The notes under the pieces are model-generated. The model searched no databases. It had not been told where the DNA came from and saw only the letters and a list, made by a program, of their open reading frames with translations. Made by a program: the position numbers and the translations under genes. From Mycolicibacterium nivoides (GTDB taxonomy: Bacteria; Actinomycetota; Actinomycetes; Mycobacteriales; Mycobacteriaceae), in contig NZ_CP034072.1 of the NCBI RefSeq assembly GCF_003855255.1, positions 62,001 to 126,000 on the forward strand: a DNA stretch of 64,000 bases, read 5' to 3'. Shown here piece by piece: positions 63,140 to 64,000 of the stretch (position 1 is the first letter of the stretch; every line of letters starts with the position of its first letter).

Positions 63140-63156
63140 GCCGGAATGGGTGGCCG

Positions 63157-63735
63157 TCAGTCTCCGGGGACGATCAGCGAGACCATCGTCTCGAGCTGAC
63201 GGGCCATCTGCCGGTAACTCATCGCGCCCGTTTGGGCCTGCAGCAGTGCGCCCCAGAACACCGATTCCAAAGTGGCGAGCACCTCCGGCCATGCCCCTGC
63301 ACCCAGGGCCGTCGAGATCCGGCGGGTGACCTCGGCGGCGATCCGTGAGCGGACGTCGTCGACCATGTCGTCGTCGGTACTCACCAGCGCCTGGGTGCAG
63401 GCGCGGGCCAAGCGGGGCTCATCGGCCATCAACAGCGTGAGTGCCGTGAGCTGCTCGACGACTCGGCTGGTCGCACTGGCCGCGGGATCGATGTCGAGCG
63501 GCAGCTGAACCACGCGGTCCAGGTAGAGCTCGGCGAAGACCACCTCGATGGACGGGAAGTGTGCGTAGAGCGCCGCGGGTGCCATCTTCGCGCGTGCTGC
63601 CAGCGCCGGGACCGAGACGTCGTCATCTGTATCGAGAAGCTGTGTCGCCGCACCGAACACACGACGCTGCGTGCGGATGCGCCGACACTGTGCGTCGTGT
63701 AGGCGAGTGACCGTAGCCACCACTGGCCTGGACAT
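63157..63735 (-). CDS. TetR-family regulator
   Basis: Protein of 192 residues. HTH VSVPALAARAKMAPAALYAHFPSIEVVFAELYLDRV; the effector domain has LTALTLLMADEPRLARACTQAL and ESVFWGALLQAQTGAMSYRQMARQLE. It is convergent with the allophanate hydrolase gene (17-base gap) and divergent from the ferredoxin gene. A GGACA-N2-TGTCC dyad covers its own start codon and a second lies before the ferredoxin gene, so autoregulation and control of the ferredoxin gene are more likely than control of the nitrogen operon. Confidence 0.87.
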   Translation of the reverse strand: MSRPVVATVTRLHDAQCRRIRTQRRVFGAATQLLDTDDDVSVPALAARAKMAPAALYAHFPSIEVVFAELYLDRVVQLPLDIDPAASATSRVVEQLTALTLLMADEPRLARACTQALVSTDDDMVDDVRSRIAAEVTRRISTALGAGAWPEVLATLESVFWGALLQAQTGAMSYRQMARQLETMVSLIVPGD

Positions 63736-63742
63736 GTGTCCA
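63729..63742. promoter_or_regulatory. TetR-type dyad at the regulator start codon
   Basis: TGGACATGTGTCCA: arms TGGACA/TGTCCA around two bases, covering the ATG of the TetR gene (63735-63733). The same core GGACA-N2-TGTCC recurs at 63872-63883. Confidence 0.6.
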
Positions 63743-63871
63743 AGGTATAGATCCGCGGCGCGATTGGCAATCGCTCAATGAAACTGCCTGGATATACACA
63801 TTTTTAGTTCTGTTCTTCGTGCAGTTCGACCGGCGGCAAGCGGGTGGACGAGACTTTCGAATCGATAAACC

Positions 63872-63883
63872 GGACAGGTGTCC
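63872..63883. promoter_or_regulatory. Second TetR-type dyad, before the ferredoxin gene
   Basis: GGACAGGTGTCC, same half-sites as 63729-63742, 36 bases before the ferredoxin ATG in the divergent intergenic region. The centre-to-centre distance of the two sites is about 142 bases. Confidence 0.6.
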
Positions 63884-63918
63884 AGTAGGATCTGGCCAGA
63901 TCCGAAAGGGGAGGTCCG

Positions 63919-64000
63919 ATGGCTTACGTGATCACGCAGAACTGTTGCAAGGACGCCAGCTGTGTCCCGGTGTGCCCGGTGGACTGCATCCGCCCGGCTG
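63919..64000 (+). CDS. Ferredoxin or FprB-like ferredoxin-NADP reductase, N-terminal fragment
   Basis: The first 27 codons lie before the right edge. ATG 63919 has GGGGAGG at 63908-63914. The product reads MAYVITQNCCKDASCVPVCP then VDCIRPA, a 7Fe/8Fe ferredoxin start with the Cys spacing seen at the N-terminus of FprB, whose reductase part follows a ferredoxin domain. Whether the gene is a lone ferredoxin or a full FprB-type fusion cannot be seen here. Confidence 0.8.
   Translation, partial: MAYVITQNCCKDASCVPVCPVDCIRPA

Noticed and set aside
1-64000. CRISPR arrays, insertion sequences or prophage
   Set aside because: No regularly spaced direct repeats, transposase or phage structural genes were found; the only multicopy-type element is the 13E12 HNH gene.

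Overview
The window looks like a chromosomal segment of a fast-growing mycobacterium (Mycolicibacterium type). The evidence is uniformly high GC, a prfB-mscS-(Pro-rich)-ftsE-ftsX-smpB-ssrA order as in Mycobacterium tuberculosis, a tmRNA with a mycobacterial-type tag, an MmpL transporter, the mycobactin mbtL-M-N/mbtK locus, the pgmA/crcB/crcB/DUF190 locus, DUF732 and 13E12-HNH proteins. Species assignment is inference; no rRNA is present.

Layout. 1-6.1 kb: the start of fprA on the minus strand, then release factor 2, an MscS channel, a Pro/Thr-rich membrane protein, the FtsEX divisome ABC pair, SmpB and its partner tmRNA (trans-translation). 6.2-14.4 kb: envelope and secretion genes, namely a cutinase-like esterase, an orphan histidine kinase, a YwaF-type membrane protein, an MmpL exporter, a 32-residue protein next to a long perfect hairpin, and a secreted DUF4185 (arabinanase-like) protein. 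14.4-22.1 kb: two TetR-controlled catabolic-looking blocks (Rieske oxygenase/amidohydrolase/alpha-beta hydrolase, and a metal-dependent hydrolase plus membrane protein). Each divergent promoter carries a long perfect palindrome. 22.2-24.8 kb: a DUF2993 protein, a secreted chorismate mutase and two related small proteins. 24.8-31.7 kb: N-acetylglucosamine use (PTS EIICB, EIIA, nagB, nagA) followed by a large LuxR-type ATPase regulator. 32.3-36.1 kb: the mycobactin acylation locus mbtK, mbtL-M-N with IdeR-like boxes at both promoters. 36.1-41.8 kb: a TauE/SafE exporter, a triple DUF190 protein with two CrcB fluoride channels, phosphoglucomutase and an MFS transporter. 41.9-46 kb: tRNA-Ala(GGC) followed by a patchier accessory stretch with a possible immunity-protein remnant, a methyltransferase, a DUF732 protein and an SOS-box gene. 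46-53 kb: a HAD phosphatase, a CPA1 antiporter divergent from a TrkA-type regulator, a 13E12 HNH protein, a PTH2-like protein and two flavin monooxygenases. 53.3-56.3 kb: a frameshifted methyltransferase and an overlapping nucleotidyltransferase-Fic-nucleotidyltransferase operon. 56.5-63.7 kb: a guanidine/urea-type nitrogen operon (permease, two DUF1989 proteins, a carboxyltransferase, allophanate hydrolase) with a TetR regulator. The right edge holds the start of an FprB-like ferredoxin protein.

The best candidates for something new are: (1) the nitrogen operon, whose carboxylase contains only the carboxyltransferase part, with no biotin carboxylase or biotin carrier domain; (2) the nucleotidyltransferase-Fic-nucleotidyltransferase operon, whose Fic motif lacks the last Arg; (3) a small Lys-rich protein whose promoter overlaps a LexA-type box; (4) the fused triple DUF190 protein tied to twin fluoride channels; and (5) the Rieske/amidohydrolase cluster under a 16-bp-arm palindrome. 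Start sites were chosen from Shine-Dalgarno position, overlap with neighbours and family length. No database search was run.
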